The translations under genes were made by a program, and so were the position numbers. A stretch of 64,000 nucleotides of DNA from Sthenelais limicola (lineage: Eukaryota; Annelida; Polychaeta; Phyllodocida; Sigalionidae): NCBI GenBank assembly GCA_942159475.1, contig OW804096.1, forward strand, positions 38,377,744 through 38,441,743, written 5' to 3'. Positions 37,501-43,750 of this stretch are shown here, piece by piece (position 1 is the stretch's first letter; each line of letters starts with the position of its first letter). The notes below the pieces were generated by a model that had not been told where the DNA came from, did not search any database, and saw nothing but the letters and a program-made list of their open reading frames with translations.

Positions 37501-40500
37501 GTATCGTAACTCATATTGGTCAGGCCAATCATCAGCTCTACACATTTAGTCAATTCTGAATAATTATAATTGCTAGGTATATGGTAGTATTTTAGTAATG
37601 TGTTGATTCAAGCAATACTGTCCCTTATTTTGAACCTCATTTTGTGATGTGTTTCAGGTATAAATGAGCCACATGTCGCAAAAACTAATATTTCTCAAAG
37701 TAGTGTTTTATTCACAAGATCTTTTTGTTGGAATGTTCTCATTTTTGGGGGTATCTACAGCTTTAAGTTCTGTAAATACATGTGAAAAATATCAAGACAG
37801 TGTGTTAAAAATATCAATGCATTCCCAAGGTCATCCTATTGAGTCTATTTAGCTACTTATACTAGTAATTGTCCACCCAGAAATAAAGCATTTTTTCAAA
37901 AATAAAAATATCAAAGTTAAAATTATAGAAATATATATTAGATGCCGATGTTTACTATCATTGGAATCGGTTTGATCTCGTCTTTTCAAATAGTATGATG
38001 ATATCTCAAAATCAATTGTCTGCGACCTCTGACTCATTTCCTTGTAGCACATCACATTTCTGTCTTCAATATAATTTTATTTAAGACTATTGCTGAAGGC
38101 AAATTGTATATTCCCCAGCGCTTTCATTCATGAATACATATCTAGTGATAAAGAGATAAGATTATCAGAGATTATGGTGATATTGCCAGTGGTTTCTGAC
38201 AGATAACAAAAAAGGATCGATGTGAGTGTAAAGACTACCACTTCTACCCTATTACATATATGTGAAGTGGTACAGTAAAATGAGTCACAACAAAAGTCGC
38301 AAAGAATTAATTTTGAGATATCATATCTAAAAAGATGAGATCAAGCCGATTCTAATGATGGTAAACGTTAGGATAGCTAATGAATGTTGCCATATTTTAG
38401 GTTTGATATTTTTAATTTTGAAAAAAAAGTTTGCAATATTTTTTTCATTTATTTATTTATTTATTTATTCATTTATTTATTCATTCATTTATTTATTTAT
38501 TTTTATATATTTATTTTGTTCTCTTGTTTCACGTTTTATGGAATAATAAAAAGAATGTCCAGTCCAAATAAGTTTAGATTTGCTACACTTTTATTTGAGG
38601 TCATATCCCACAAATTAACAAAAGAAATTATATCTTATCCTGATCAAAAAAAGTTAGAGACCTCTAAAATTGACCATGTAATCCACTTTTCATGGCTAGC
38701 TGGGCTGATGCCATTCCTTTCACATTGATATTCGTCATTGCACAGACTTTTAACTCATTTACATGGAGTGTCATCATCAGCCGAGGCTTTTTTTAGCATC
38801 AATATGATTGTGATTATACTTCCCACAGTGAAAAATGTTTTTTGTCATGGCAATAACTCATGGTAAGCTCTGCGGTAAGCTTTGTTGTTAGCCTTGTGAT
38901 GGTGTTGTGATGGTGAGAAGTGGCGAGGTCCTGCCTACATGGCCAGTGAACCATGTAGGTAGGACCTCATCATTCCTCTCCACCTACAGAACCAGCACAA
39001 ACCATCGTAAGGCTTACCGCAGAGCTTATCGCAGCCAGAGGAGACTACCCCTCATGCGGCTATAAAGCATTTTTCTACCAGCGAAGTCATTCTGTTTCTG
39101 CAAGAAGGCTTCCCTCACCAACTCCATTGAAGCTATAACTACACTCGGCGTTGTACCTTCAGTGCAGAAAATCATTAAATTGTTCAGTGTTGCTTTCTCA
39201 GCTATTACAACGAAAATGAATTTGATCAATTGGACGATCTAAGGTTATCATATTCCTTGATGACATTTTTTGGTGCAATAATGCATTTGGTGAGAATAGA
39301 AATATTTCTATTTGGAAATAATATAAATTCGAGCATGATATGTCCTGCATACTTGTTACCCATATATATGGTGTAGACGTCTCCATATTTCTCCTTCAAA
39401 TTGTCGAGATAGAAGAAGAATTTGTCATGCTTCTGGGCAGCTGTAACAAGAAAACAAGATATATCTCAGGTCAGAAAGGACAACAACGCTATTTGTTTCG
39501 TTTCTTTCTTTCTTTTTATTCATAAGCTCATGTATCCAGTACAAAATTTCCGCCTATATAAACATAATTAAATAATAATACAATTACTTTATGAAATCAT
39601 GCAATCGCTAGTTACACTATTAATTAAGTAATTATATTTAACTTTTAGTCAAATAAATACAGACATCTTAATCAGTCGTCGGCCTTCGGCATCTGTTGCG
39701 ACACATAATATTATACAGGTATACTGTTTTCCTTTTTGGGTACAACGTAACCATTGATTGATTTGGGAAAGGTGATATGAGGTCATGAATTTTGGATGAT
39801 CGTTGACGCCGTGCATCCTTACACAGTCCGAAAAGTCATTTCTTCTACCAATGTTCAATGTATTCCAAATATATGGTGGGAAGAATAAAGACCTGTTCTA
39901 TTATTACATGTGGGTCAGACTTTCAGAAAATGTACAATTCAGCTTCACCAATCCTCTCAAATAACCCAAATTGCAGACGAAAATAAACTTCAAAATACAG
40001 TTTAACCAAACCTAAGAGATTGCTAGAATCAATGCAATGCCAAATATACTCGAATTTACCTAGTATTGACCAAATTGCTGCCTAATTTAGCAGAATTTAC
40101 TAAATGTGTAGATCTGCCAATTGTACATTTTCTGAAAATCTGACCCATGTATGATAGATGGCAATTTACATTCGGGAATGTTTCAAGATGAACAAGCAAT
40201 GTTTTCTCTAGCTTTTAAACTGACATACAACTCCCATGACTCCTTGTATTGCCAATCAAGATTCAACATAGCAGCTATGCAAATCCCCAATAGCTAACTT
40301 GCATTTCAAAGAGCTCATGAACTGATTTATGGGTCAGATCTTCAGAAAATGTACAATTGGCAGCTCTACACATTTAGTAAATTCTGCTTTTAAAAAAGGC
40401 TTCAAAATGATTAATACTGGGTATATTTGTGTATATTTGGTATTGGGGGGATTTAAACAATCTGTTGGATAAATTGAATTATATTTCGAACCTAATTTTT

Positions 40501-41247
40501 GTCTTAAATGTGGGAAATTCAAGAGATTTGGTGAAAGTGAGTTGTACATTTTCTGACGATTTTACCCATATGTAAAATGGGATTGTGGTCCTTACAAGTC
40601 TGCCAAATCGTGCATGACAAGCTTCCCCTACTGCAATACTCAGATCTCAGATCCCATGATCCCTTATTCAAAATGGAGTCAGCGCAAGTGAGATGTGTTT
40701 CACAAAAATGTGTCACAAGTCGAAAAAAAATGGATCATCTAAAAGAAATGTGATCAAGCCGATTCCAATGTTGGTAAACTTTAAGGACATCTAAAAAGTA
40801 TGTCTAAAAGTGTTTGATATATTTTGTTTGAATAAAGGTTTGCATTTTGTCTGGGTGGACAATTACTATTACAGTAACTAAATATAATCCATAGAATGAC
40901 CTTTCAAATGCATAGATATGTTTAATACAATGTCCTGAACTTAGCTAAATAGATCCTCCCAACATCAGAATATTCCAATAAAGAGGTCTTCTTGTGAATT
41001 AATCACTTTCGAAAATATCCTATTTGCTACTTGTGACTCATTTTCCTGTAACACACCACAAGTGGCCTATTGATAAGTCAGATATGAAACGATTGTGTTG
41101 TGTACCCAACATATTTCCCATAAGGGGTAACGGTGTGGGTCCTGGTGGATATTTGCTACGATCCTGCCACCAAGTGACCAAATACCAAACTATCAGCACT
41201 ACTGCGCCAGACGCTAGTAGGTAGATACGGTGGCCCAGGAGTGACAT
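15428..41247 (-). CDS. Cytochrome P450, clan 2 (CYP2-like), 10 exons
   Basis: Microsomal haem-thiolate monooxygenase, which inserts one oxygen of O2 into a lipophilic substrate using electrons from P450 reductase; the substrate cannot be inferred. Exons (5' to 3'): 41247-41106, 39440-39360, 39156-39049, 36986-36893, 36514-36350, 20712-20507, 19857-19729, 18002-17898, 17039-16918 counted to 16908, 15783-15428. All junctions use GT/AG and keep phase, giving 505 residues, normal for the family. Visible are an N-terminal membrane anchor (about 8-27), the PPGP hinge (34-37), helix C WRQLR (130-134), I-helix AGNDTS (309-314), K-helix EVLR (365-368), PERF (420-423) and the haem loop PFSTGRRVCVG with Cys447. 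No key residue is missing, so it looks functional. Intron 5 is 15.6 kb and filled by elements A, B and C. The exon 3 donor is the least certain junction. Confidence 0.93.
16095..16830 (-). mobile_element. M2 element split by later insertions (P450 intron 9)
   Basis: One terminus GTGATGTGTCAGAG at 16095 and the other TGGCACATCACA near 16822, with M2 body (GATCTCTTTGTAGGAATG) near 16475. The ends are about 735 bp apart against 280-415 bp for other copies, because M4 and probably a retroposon tail (AATAACTTTATTTCC, 16157) are inserted. Confidence 0.6.
16517..16698. mobile_element. M4 element (pogo/Tigger-like MITE)
   Basis: Ends CAGTGGAACCTTG and GGATCCACTG with TA on both sides. Subterminal ATTAAGACC / GGTCTTAAT repeats and internal CTATTAAGACC. 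CAGTGGAACCTCTCTATTAA-type ends and a TA target duplication are typical of pogo-group Tc/mariner elements. Confidence 0.75.
16908..17039 (-). CDS. P450 exon 9: K helix
   Basis: Acceptor AACAG|GAGACT, donor GTAG|GTATGT. Encodes GDSPITIEHHKQLPYCEAF, then LHEVLRMTPPAPIGLPH. E365 and R368 form the invariant E-x-x-R. Confidence 0.93.
17065..17190 (-). mobile_element. tRNA-derived SINE fragment (degenerate)
   Basis: Minus strand: CAGCCTGGATAGCTCAGTAG with A box TAGCTCAGTAGG. It shares flanking GTTCACAACCAG (plus strand) with the copy near 17800. The B box is decayed. Confidence 0.5.
17470..17692. mobile_element. M7 inverted-repeat element (P450 intron 8)
   Basis: Left GGCACTAATTG with inner ATACTAGGCGCCAGGCTACT; right AGTAGCCTAGCGCCTAGTAT and GTCAGTGCC. 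About 223 bp, with CCTAACCCTAACC in the interior. No coding capacity. Confidence 0.8.
17700..17830 (-). mobile_element. tRNA-derived SINE with A and B boxes
   Basis: Minus strand: GGATAGCTCAACTGGCAGAG carries A box TAGCTCAACTGG, and about 30 bp on GGGTTTGACTTCC fits the B box. The tRNA arm homology is partial, so this is a SINE or tRNA pseudogene, not a working tRNA. Confidence 0.6.
17898..18002 (-). CDS. P450 exon 8: I helix
   Basis: Acceptor TTCTAG|CTGGAA, donor TGTGG|GTGAGA. Encodes AGNDTSRTTMIWSLAYLSAF and PEVQKKMQKEIDEVV. The acidic-alcohol pair DT (312-313) is the proton-relay site for O2 activation. Confidence 0.93.
18880..19215 (+). repeat. Dispersed repeat R8, copy 1
   Basis: TTCACGTTTTATGGAATAAT through TTGTCATGGCAATCC, about 335 bp, closely matching 38525-38852. 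It lies in P450 intron 7. The reading frames across it are short and unrecognised. Confidence 0.85.
19455..19697 (+). mobile_element. M1 inverted-repeat element (P450 intron 7)
   Basis: ATATGAGTCAGATCTTCCGA to TTTTCTGAAAATCTGACCCA, forward orientation, complete. Its end is 31 bp from the exon 7 donor. Confidence 0.9.
19729..19857 (-). CDS. P450 exon 7
   Basis: Acceptor TGACAG|ATAATG, donor CTGG|GTTGGT. Encodes NVTDLVYHVIHAAKEME and the start of the I helix LILLNVFLA. An M1 element ends 31 bp into the following intron. Confidence 0.9.
19937..20280. mobile_element. M2 element (P450 intron 6)
   Basis: CAGGAAAATAAGTCACAAGT at the left and GCGACGTGTGACTCATTTTC at the right, about 340 bp, with the M2 body (GAGATCAAGGGGATTCCCAT, TGATATTTTTAATTTTGAAA). 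Confidence 0.8.
20437..20478 (+). mobile_element. M1 end fragment
   Basis: GATGAATTGTACATTTTCCG then GCGACTTCTCACATGG, the 3' terminus of M1 only. Confidence 0.55.
20507..20712 (-). CDS. P450 exon 6
   Basis: Acceptor TTGCAG|ATCAGA, donor GAAA|GTAAGG. Encodes SELNDPVLLDFLAKSERFEE and the F-G region FGAILPGDVMPILQRVPF. It follows the 15.6-kb intron 5. Confidence 0.9.
20713..21541. other. P450 intron 5, proximal unique part
   Basis: No exon seen. The block TTATACAAGCTCTGATATTGG ... AGACATGCAAATCCCCTATT (20984-21107) recurs in diverged form at 48500-48660, so it is a dispersed repeat. Confidence 0.6.
21542..24406. mobile_element. Element A: TIR-bounded non-coding element with ATACCGGGCATCCCC motifs
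   Basis: Left end (21542-21577, starting ATATGGGTCAAATTTTTTTA) and the complement of 24371-24406 agree at nearly every position. Length about 2.87 kb. The core ATACCGGGCATCCCC or its complement occurs about 15 times: 21742, 22121, 22145, 22331, 22350, 22694 (partial), 22706, 22872, 22889, 23073, 23244, 23612, 23630, 23795 and 23983. Both orientations occur, often as close pairs of equal orientation. Sequence between copies is AT-rich and mostly unique. No domain-bearing frame exists. The ends resemble M1's ends, suggesting A and M1 are moved by the same machinery. The family is not one I recognise. Confidence 0.85.
24690..25117 (+). pseudogene. Non-LTR retrotransposon RT C-terminal fragment (5'-truncated)
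   Basis: An open frame encoding YLDRLQSLQNSAFKIAL, then MPSLSTRRNSHLLELAYRR and NEKFKRSYLYKITGLWNNL. The order LxxLQNxAxxI, then L(S/P)xRRxxHLL, then KRSxxYxxxxLWNxL is the C-terminal region after the polymerase domain of CR1/jockey-type LINE proteins. Catalytic motifs are absent, so it is a dead 5'-truncated copy between elements A and B in P450 intron 5. Confidence 0.75.
25463..25500. repeat. (TA)n microsatellite at the left edge of element B
   Basis: Uninterrupted TA dinucleotides running into the ATATGG terminus of element B. Confidence 0.95.
25497..27613. mobile_element. Element B: perfect 31-bp TIRs and TTTTTACGTCGCAC motifs
   Basis: The ends 25497-25527 (starting ATATGGTCCATTCCTACGAA) and 27583-27613 are perfect 31-bp inverted repeats. 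Length about 2.1 kb. The motif TTTTTACGTCGCAC and variants (TTTTTAGGTCGCAA, TTTTTATGTTGCAAT, ATTCCATCGCACATG) recur about 12 times, at 25870, 26059, 26216, 26238, 26252, 26425, 26441, 26456, 26623, 26640, 26654 and 27050, plus an inverted copy at 27409. Part of the series rides on a roughly 200-bp tandem repeat. No coding domain is seen. It lies in P450 intron 5 and abuts element C. Confidence 0.87.
26168..26780. repeat. About 200-bp tandem repeat inside element B, three units
   Basis: Units start near 26168, 26379 and 26577 (GAATGGTCTGAACAGATATG and variants) and include TTGTGCATAGAG, the motif cluster, and AGCTTTCTGCTGATATAAAA. Each unit carries two or three ACGTCGCAC motifs. Confidence 0.85.
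28122..28196 (+). repeat. Cluster of four GTAGAGACA motifs
   Basis: TGCGTTGTAGAGACAC, TGCGTTGTAGAGACATT, TGCATTGTAGAGACAC and TGCGTTGTAGAGACATT in succession. Confidence 0.9.
28500..32200 (+). repeat. 357-bp satellite array, ten units plus partials
   Basis: The landmark TGCGTTGTAGAGACA falls at 28525, 28882, 29239, 29595, 29952, 30309, 30666, 31023, 31380 and 31736, so nine successive spacings are 356 or 357 bp. An eleventh at 31928 follows after 192 bp, a deleted unit. Each unit has a second motif (CATCGTAGAGACATT) about 20 bp after the first, then GATTGGAAATGGT, TTTATTTGTTATGACAGGGT and AGCATTGAAATGAGCTAAT. Units differ by many point changes but hardly in length. Confidence 0.93.
32223..33852. 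repeat. 15-bp minisatellite (TGTAACACCACCATG)n
   Basis: About 100 units of the type TGTAACAC(C/T)(A/G)CCATG. Fifteen is a multiple of three and the unit has a stop in only one of six frames, which explains the long plus- and minus-strand frames of up to 425 codons. There is no gene-like codon pattern, start context or domain. Confidence 0.96.
32790..32885 (+). mobile_element. Short poly-A retroposon inside the minisatellite
   Basis: About 95 bp ending ATTAAATAAAATCTTT plus A13. AATGTGTAT stands on both sides and looks like a target-site duplication. The body contains CCCCGAAAAGGGGA, a small hairpin. Probably a 5'-truncated non-LTR product. Confidence 0.75.
33870..34240. other. Interior of element C, purine-rich patch
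   Basis: GAGGAGGAGGAAGACGAG and similar purine runs at 34045-34125; no coding support. Confidence 0.6.
34241..34345 (-). mobile_element. Retroposon 3' tail, minus strand
   Basis: A poly-T run followed by AAGATTTTATTTTCACTGGG; on the minus strand this ends AATAAAATCTT plus poly-A, the same end as the insert at 32790-32885. CTCCTCTTGGAGG forms a small hairpin upstream. Confidence 0.6.
34873..34938. repeat. Tandem pair of GTAGAGACA hairpins
   Basis: TGTCTCTACGA-CGCCCCCA-TCGTAGAGACA followed at once by a second copy with loop TGCCCCCA. Each has arms of about 11 bp made of the element C motif in head-to-head orientation. Confidence 0.9.
35690..35900 (+). mobile_element. Possible solo LTR
   Basis: Contains AGCAGTATATAAGG (TATA-like), ACTCAATAAAATACAAG (polyadenylation signal), then AGCAGTTGTGTGCA. 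The order fits an LTR of about 200 bp, but the ends and target duplication are not certain. Confidence 0.35.
36085..36122. repeat. Poly-C tract in P450 intron 5
   Basis: Runs of C around GGTATAGCCCCCCCCCC; no other structure. Confidence 0.8.
36350..36514 (-). CDS. P450 exon 5
   Basis: Acceptor CTGCAG|GAAATT, donor AAAT|GTAAGA. Encodes KFATGDNLGHLIEQSAEKV through to LLIYNIINAMLAGKI. The later donor is chosen over GCTG|GTAAAA because only it keeps phase with exon 6. An M3 element ends 9 bp from the acceptor AG. Confidence 0.88.
36525..36738. mobile_element. M3 element next to the P450 exon 5 acceptor
   Basis: AAGGGTGGTTTCCACTTGCT to CAGTGGAGACCACCCTT, subterminal TAAGCTCTGCGGTAAGCC / GGCTTACCGCAGAGCTTACC. 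About 214 bp. Read with the gene, it occupies the 3' part of intron 4 and stops 9 bp before the acceptor AG, so branch-point and pyrimidine signals must lie wholly or partly in it. Confidence 0.9.
36893..36986 (-). CDS. P450 exon 4: helix C
   Basis: Acceptor TTTCAG|TTTCAA, donor TAAG|GTAAGC, ending in phase 2. Encodes SIMSQNGRDIICGDF and TNAWRQLRKIAHSAIR; the W-x-x-x-R pair contacts a haem propionate in the family. Confidence 0.9.
37330..37425 (+). mobile_element. Probable LINE-type 3' tail (P450 intron 3)
   Basis: GAGAGACCCTCTTCTTTGAG followed by GTCAAATAAAAAAGTTTTC and (TAATC)n. Similar in style to 2735-2790. Confidence 0.45.
37520..38110 (+). mobile_element. M1 element interrupted by M2
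   Basis: M1 left part at 37530-37640 (CAGCTCTACACATTTAGTCA, TTGAACCTCATTTT) and diverged right part at 38060-38110 (GAAGGCAAATTGTATATTCC). An M2 copy (37643-38056) sits exactly between them. Confidence 0.65.
37643..38056 (+). mobile_element. M2 element, complete, nested in M1
   Basis: TGTGATGTGTTTCAGGTATA to CTCATTTCCTTGTAGCACAT, 414 bp, with arms containing GAGCCACATGTCGCAAAAA / TGCGACCTCTGACTC. This copy defines the family. Confidence 0.85.
38270..38520 (+). mobile_element. M2 partial copy and (TTTA)n tract
   Basis: ATGAGTCACAACAAAAGTCG then ATTTTGAGATATCATATC and the M2 body, ending in an ATTTATTTATTC microsatellite (38446-38515). Confidence 0.7.
38525..38852 (+). repeat. Dispersed repeat R8, copy 2
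   Basis: TTTCACGTTTTATGGAATAA to TTGTCATGGCAAT, closely matching 18880-19215. Both copies are in P450 introns in the same orientation. Confidence 0.85.
38868..39052. mobile_element. M3 element overlapping the P450 exon 3 donor
   Basis: Right end intact (GCTTACCGCAGAGCTTATCG, CAGAGGAGACTACCCCT); the left outer end is lost at the junction with R8. Read with the gene, the terminus AGGGGTAGTCTCC supplies the last four exon bases and the donor GT. Confidence 0.8.
39049..39156 (-). CDS. P450 exon 3; donor inside an M3 terminus
   Basis: Acceptor CTGAAG|GTACAA. Encodes TTPSVVIASMELVREAF and QKQNDFAGRKMLYSRMR. The fitting donor is AGGG|GTAGTC, phase 1. The last four exon bases and the donor GT lie in the M3 inverted repeat (38868-39052). 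An alternative donor CTG|GTAGAA near 39069 would drop KMLYS, which aligns with the family's (P)KLYS, so I prefer the later site. Confidence 0.7.
39360..39440 (-). CDS. P450 exon 2
   Basis: Acceptor TTACAG|CTGCCC, donor ATGG|GTAACA. Encodes AQKHDKFFFYLDNLKEKYGD and VYTIYMG, the region ending in the conserved KYG(D/P)V(Y/F) strand. Confidence 0.9.
39908..40150 (-). mobile_element. M1 inverted-repeat element (P450 intron 1)
   Basis: TGTGGGTCAGACTTTCAGAA to TTTTCTGAAAATCTGACCCA, reversed body, complete. Confidence 0.9.
40329..40571 (+). mobile_element. M1 inverted-repeat element (P450 intron 1)
   Basis: ATGGGTCAGATCTTCAGAAA to TTTTCTGACGATTTTACCCA, forward orientation. Confidence 0.88.
40689..41060 (+). 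mobile_element. M2 element (P450 intron 1)
   Basis: AGATGTGTTTCACAAAAATG to TTTTCCTGTAACACACCACA, complete. It ends about 45 bp inside intron 1 from the exon 1 donor. Confidence 0.85.
41106..41247 (-). CDS. P450 exon 1: signal anchor and PPGP hinge
   Basis: Starts with ATG at 41247 (MSLLGHRIYLL...), followed by a hydrophobic segment VVLIVWYLVTWW and then KYPPGPTPLPLMGNML. The donor is TTGG|GTACAC, phase 1. This start is chosen because the anchor plus PPGP spacing is normal; the GC-rich repeat begins directly upstream. Confidence 0.9.
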
Positions 41248-41340
41248 CTCACATCTCGTCCCTCACCACTCACATCTCGTCCCGCGCCCCGCGCCCCGCG
41301 TCCCGCGCCCCGCGTCCCGCGGCACGCGTTATTCCGCGTC
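41248..41340. promoter_or_regulatory. GC-rich repeat directly upstream of the P450 start codon
   Basis: CACATCTCGTCCCGCGCCCC with repeated CGCGTCCCGCG blocks, all CpG-dense, in AT-rich surroundings. On the gene strand GGGACGAGATGTGAG occurs just before the ATG, so the repeat itself contains ATGs. It may act as promoter or 5' leader; there is no direct evidence of a start site. A related inverted copy is at 42745-42806. Confidence 0.55.
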
Positions 41341-41395
41341 CCGCGGCCCTCTCCGTTTTCTTTCAGGACGGTTCCAACTTTTACATCACGGTAGG

Positions 41396-41440
41396 CGGGG
41401 GGGGGGGGGGGGGGGGAGGATTGGGGGGAGGCAACGGGAC
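41396..41440. repeat. Poly-G tract
   Basis: A run of about 20 G followed by GGAGGATTGGGGGGAGG; possibly quadruplex-forming. Confidence 0.85.
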
Positions 41441-42239
41441 AACGTCATCTGATTTAAGATTGTATTGTGACGCAAATAGTTGTGACGCATAGTTGTGGGG
41501 AAGCATGTTCCCACCGGGAGCGTGAGAAAGAGAGTTTGATTCCATGCCGTCAATTAAGTGTGCCTTCCTTCCACGGGGGTTGTTCATTAATGTGGTGATG
41601 GTTGGGTGGTTGGGGGGGGGGGGTGATATACTAAACTCAAAACACCAACCATTATTTTTCCAACAAACACCGAACATAACACCTCCTTAATCTAAGGGAA
41701 GTTAAACAGTTAATGTAAATATAACCAAAGGGCTATACAAAATTGCATGGATAAATAAAGAATTTTATCTATTTCACGGTTTGGGGAATAAAACAATTTT
41801 TATTTTTAGTTGGGAAAAAATGATTTTTTTTTTTTACAAAAATACCCAAAGATAGTGGGGTTTTTCGAAATTCTAATTAAAAATTTGCATCTGCTAAATA
41901 TGTCTAGGACTACTTCACCCGAAAAGATAAACTTCAACTTATATGAATTTTGGAAATTCTATTGATTTAATGAATTTGGGGCATTTTTTCTATATTCCTA
42001 GTCATTTCATGAAAAATTCCAGAAGCTAAGAAAAAAAATTCATTTAATTAGGATTTTAATTTCATTTCCAATAATAATTTACAGTATTGCAGGAGCTACT
42101 AAAATCACTGACTCGATTAAATATCCCACACTAATTTGCAACCATCTTATTGTCCCATATCTTACTTAGTATTTGAACATGGGTGTTGAAATAAGTAATA
42201 GAAATATTTATGCACTCTTCGCTATTTATCTGTGACTAA

Positions 42240-42493
42240 ATACATTTTTTGTGCTCCCAAACGCACCAAATGTCTCAAAATTGCACCTTAAATTCCCATT
42301 TTTTCCATGGGGGCCATGCCCCCTGACCCCGGCTAGTGGACTTTGTGCCTTTGGCACTTGCACAGCTAGCTCCACCCAACCACAGAACTCCAGTCGCTGG
42401 AGTTCTGTGACCCAACCTAGAAACCCCCCCCCCCCCTCCCGCCACAGTGATACACAAGCCGACAGACGTGAACATGCCATGAACATGACCTGA

Positions 42494-42524
<31 letters not shown>

Positions 42525-42560
42525 ACACACACTTCATGAAATCCTGGATCCGCCCCTGAC
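42240..42560. mobile_element. Possible hAT-type element remnant
   Basis: On the minus strand it starts CAGGGGCGGATCCAGGATTT, a form common at hAT-type termini. Inside are (C)n and (CA)n runs (42482-42532). The opposite end is not identifiable. Confidence 0.4.
42381..42409. repeat. Perfect 13-bp hairpin
   Basis: CACAGAACTCCAG, loop TCG, CTGGAGTTCTGTG. Confidence 0.9.
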
Positions 42561-42744
42561 CATGCACCATTTTATTAAACACTGGCATTTACCTTCTCTC
42601 CACTCCCCCTCCCTATGTCGTTAATAATGAACAGACCCTGAGAATGTCATTGAGGAACATGCACAGGGACGACGCCGCGTTCCCGCTCCTCAATGTGTTA
42701 AAATACCAACTGTGCACTGTGAAAACGGAAGGGACACAACTTAA

Positions 42745-42806
42745 GTCAGGAAGCGCGGCACGCGGGGCGCGGCACGCGGGACGAGATGTGAGGGACGCGG
42801 GACGGT
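42745..42806. repeat. Inverted partner of the GC-rich repeat
   Basis: GGCACGCGGGACGAGATGTG and GGGACGCGGGACGG, the complement of the block at 41248-41340, about 1.4 kb away in opposite orientation. Confidence 0.8.
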
Positions 42807-42911
42807 ATATGGAGAAGGTCAGACCAAGCGGTTAAGGGATTCCACAATAGGGGGCTTTCATGTCTCACTGTGCAGCCCGAGAGCTTCCTTGACCTCACAG
42901 TCCACAACGCA

Positions 42912-43170
42912 GGGTAATAGTGCATTTAGACGCGATTTGATCAGATCAACTTATTAATACCAAAATAGAGGGTTTACCAACCTGTACAATTATGTATTTC
43001 AATCAAATATGCCTTGTGAAACAGGTAATGAGTGCTCATACTTTGAACCGGAAGCTTACCTCAGGTACTTCCGTCTATACAAACGTGGTCTAGGCAAGAA
43101 AAAACCTCCCAGAATCTGATCAAATCGCGTCTAAATCGCGTCTAAAACCTGAATGGTATATTACTGCATT
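42912..43170. mobile_element. M8 inverted-repeat element
   Basis: Left TTTAGACGCGATTTGATCAG (about 42925) and right CTGATCAAATCGCGTCTAAA (about 43115), then a duplicated TCGCGTCTAAA. Outer parts GGTAATAGTGCATT and TATATTACTGCATT are also related. Confidence 0.75.
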
Positions 43171-43304
43171 TCATAAATTTTCCCTTACATTTTAGTTGAG
43201 TAGATTATATATTGCATCATTTAATGCTAAATACTGTGCATTATCATTTCATTTAATTATTTGCGTAGGTCAGCTGAGAACATTATCTGCATGAATGGGG
43301 CAAG

Positions 43305-43412
43305 TCTATCATCGTCAGAATATGTACAATTCGCCTTGACCAATCCTCTCAAATAATCCAAATTTAAGCCCAAAAATGAGGTTCAAAATACAGTTCAACA
43401 TAACTGTATTTT
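43305..43412 (-). mobile_element. M1 fragment
   Basis: GTACAATTCGCCTTGACCAA, CTCTCAAATAATCCAAATTT and TTCAAAATACAGTTCAACAT: one end of M1, reversed. Confidence 0.75.
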
Positions 43413-43647
43413 AACATTATTTGAATTATTGAATTTTATCATATTTCGTTCTCTGTGAGCTCGTTCTGATTTTGTATTTGATTATATATGTGCCAGGGTT
43501 AAATACCCGTGATTATTAGGTTGGCAGAAACCTATTTTATCCGCCTAATCTACCCCATTATCTAATTTTAGCCTGGGTTGGTTCTTCGAGATATGACTAC
43601 CTGTGTGCTGATATAACCACCTGTGCACTGATAACCAAGATGGGTGA

Positions 43648-43750
43648 CCATACAGGGGCGTCGGAACCGCGGGGAGTAGGGGGAAAATCCCCCCCCCCCC
43701 CCAAAAAAAAAGAAACAACAACAACAAAAAACAACAATAACAAAAAAACC
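43648..43750 (+). repeat. Retroposon-like fragment with C and A tracts
   Basis: CAGGGGCGTCGGAACCGCGG, then a C run, an A run and (CAA)n. The A-rich end suggests a SINE-type tail; the family is unknown. Confidence 0.4.

Noticed and set aside
15428..41247. Two separate P450 genes (15-21 kb and 36-41 kb)
   Set aside because: The two exon groups hold complementary N- and C-terminal parts with no overlap, and their phases join exactly to 505 codons.
42226..42588. 120-codon minus-strand frame
   Set aside because: Runs through poly-G and (GT)n tracts and a repeat end; no domain.
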